Shown here piece by piece: positions 63,932-64,000 of a DNA stretch of 64,000 bases; positions within the stretch are counted from its first letter, which is position 1, and every line of letters begins with the position of its first letter. This DNA comes from Flavonifractor sp. An92. GTDB lineage: Bacteria; Bacillota; Clostridia; Oscillospirales; Oscillospiraceae. The stretch lies in NCBI RefSeq assembly GCF_002159175.1, contig NZ_NFGZ01000013.1, positions 1-64,000 on the forward strand. Direction: 5' to 3'. The translations under genes were made by a program, and so were the position numbers. The notes beneath the pieces were generated by a model, which saw nothing but the letters and a program-made list of their open reading frames with translations, was not told the DNA's origin and did no database searches.

Positions 63932-64000
63932 ATGATCGTACGGAAGATACTCAACAACAATCTGATCCTGGCCACCGGGGCGGACGGCAGCGAGCAGATC
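63932..64000 (+). CDS. LicT/BglG-family transcription antiterminator (N-terminus only; cut by window)
   Basis: Only 23 codons are visible, from ATG 63932 with AGAGGCGG upstream: MIVRKILNNNLILATGADGS. This matches the start of the CAT RNA-binding domain (MxIxKxxNNN) of LicT/BglG. Family: RNA-binding protein controlled by PTS phosphorylation. It would act on the RAT at 60430. The call rests on a short stretch. Confidence 0.82.
   Translation, partial: MIVRKILNNNLILATGADGSEQI

Overview
The window reads as a chromosome segment of a GC-rich Gram-positive anaerobe, most like a gut Clostridia member of the Oscillospiraceae / Flavonifractor type. The reasons are LPXTG wall-anchored proteins, AGGAGG-type ribosome sites, a Bacillus-type GAAC-N4-GTTC SOS box, GEMM and purine riboswitches, a LicT/RAT system, TRAP and Opp transporters, and a selenoprotein of the glycine/sarcosine/betaine reductase family. 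The taxon is inference. Genes are dense, mostly on the + strand, with C-ending codons, and most operons end in clear intrinsic terminators.

Layout: 0-3.2 kb holds two cell-wall-anchored surface proteins (the first cut by the window edge); the second lies behind a c-di-GMP-I riboswitch. 3.2-5.9 kb has a MalY/PatB-type lyase and a degenerate relative of AGCS amino-acid symporters. 6.0-16.6 kb is a peptide-use block: oppBCDFA, a two-component system, an M42 aminopeptidase and an amidohydrolase. 16.8-19.1 kb has an exported metallo-hydrolase and mtnA. 19.4-25.4 kb is a purine block: a Crp/Fnr regulator, a three-subunit xanthine-dehydrogenase-type enzyme and an NCS2 permease. 25.5-27.7 kb is a DNA-damage block: SRAP protein, a Y-family polymerase behind a LexA-type box, and a small unknown protein. 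27.8-32.3 kb has a PHP protein and an Fe(III)-type ABC importer. 32.3-35.5 kb has a PDZ-less HtrA protease, a small unknown protein and a MATE exporter.

The most unusual part is 35.9-45.2 kb: a GldA-like dehydrogenase, a complete DctPQM TRAP transporter, a pyruvoyl-type GrdE-like proprotein, a GrdB-like selenoprotein with an in-frame UGA, an RpiR/SIS regulator and an FGGY sugar kinase. No GrdA, GrdC or GrdD partner is visible, so this looks like a reductase component B module used in a polyol or sugar-derivative pathway.

45.2-46.9 kb is an 8-oxoguanine deaminase gene behind a purine riboswitch whose terminator competes with the aptamer, which predicts a ligand-ON switch. It complements the xanthine dehydrogenase and permease 20 kb upstream, because its expected product is urate. 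A tRNA-Val(GAC), a FabG-like reductase, the livJHMGF branched-chain amino-acid importer, an ECF sigma/anti-sigma pair and a GNAT gene follow. A 0.36-kb non-coding element with inverted ends lies at 55.28-55.64 kb, followed by HD-domain, MATE, shikimate-kinase-like and DEAD-box helicase genes. The window ends in a beta-glucoside operon (RAT/terminator, PTS IIBCA, 6-phospho-beta-glucosidase) and the first codons of its LicT/BglG antiterminator.

All calls come from reading sequence and recalled family features; no database search was run.
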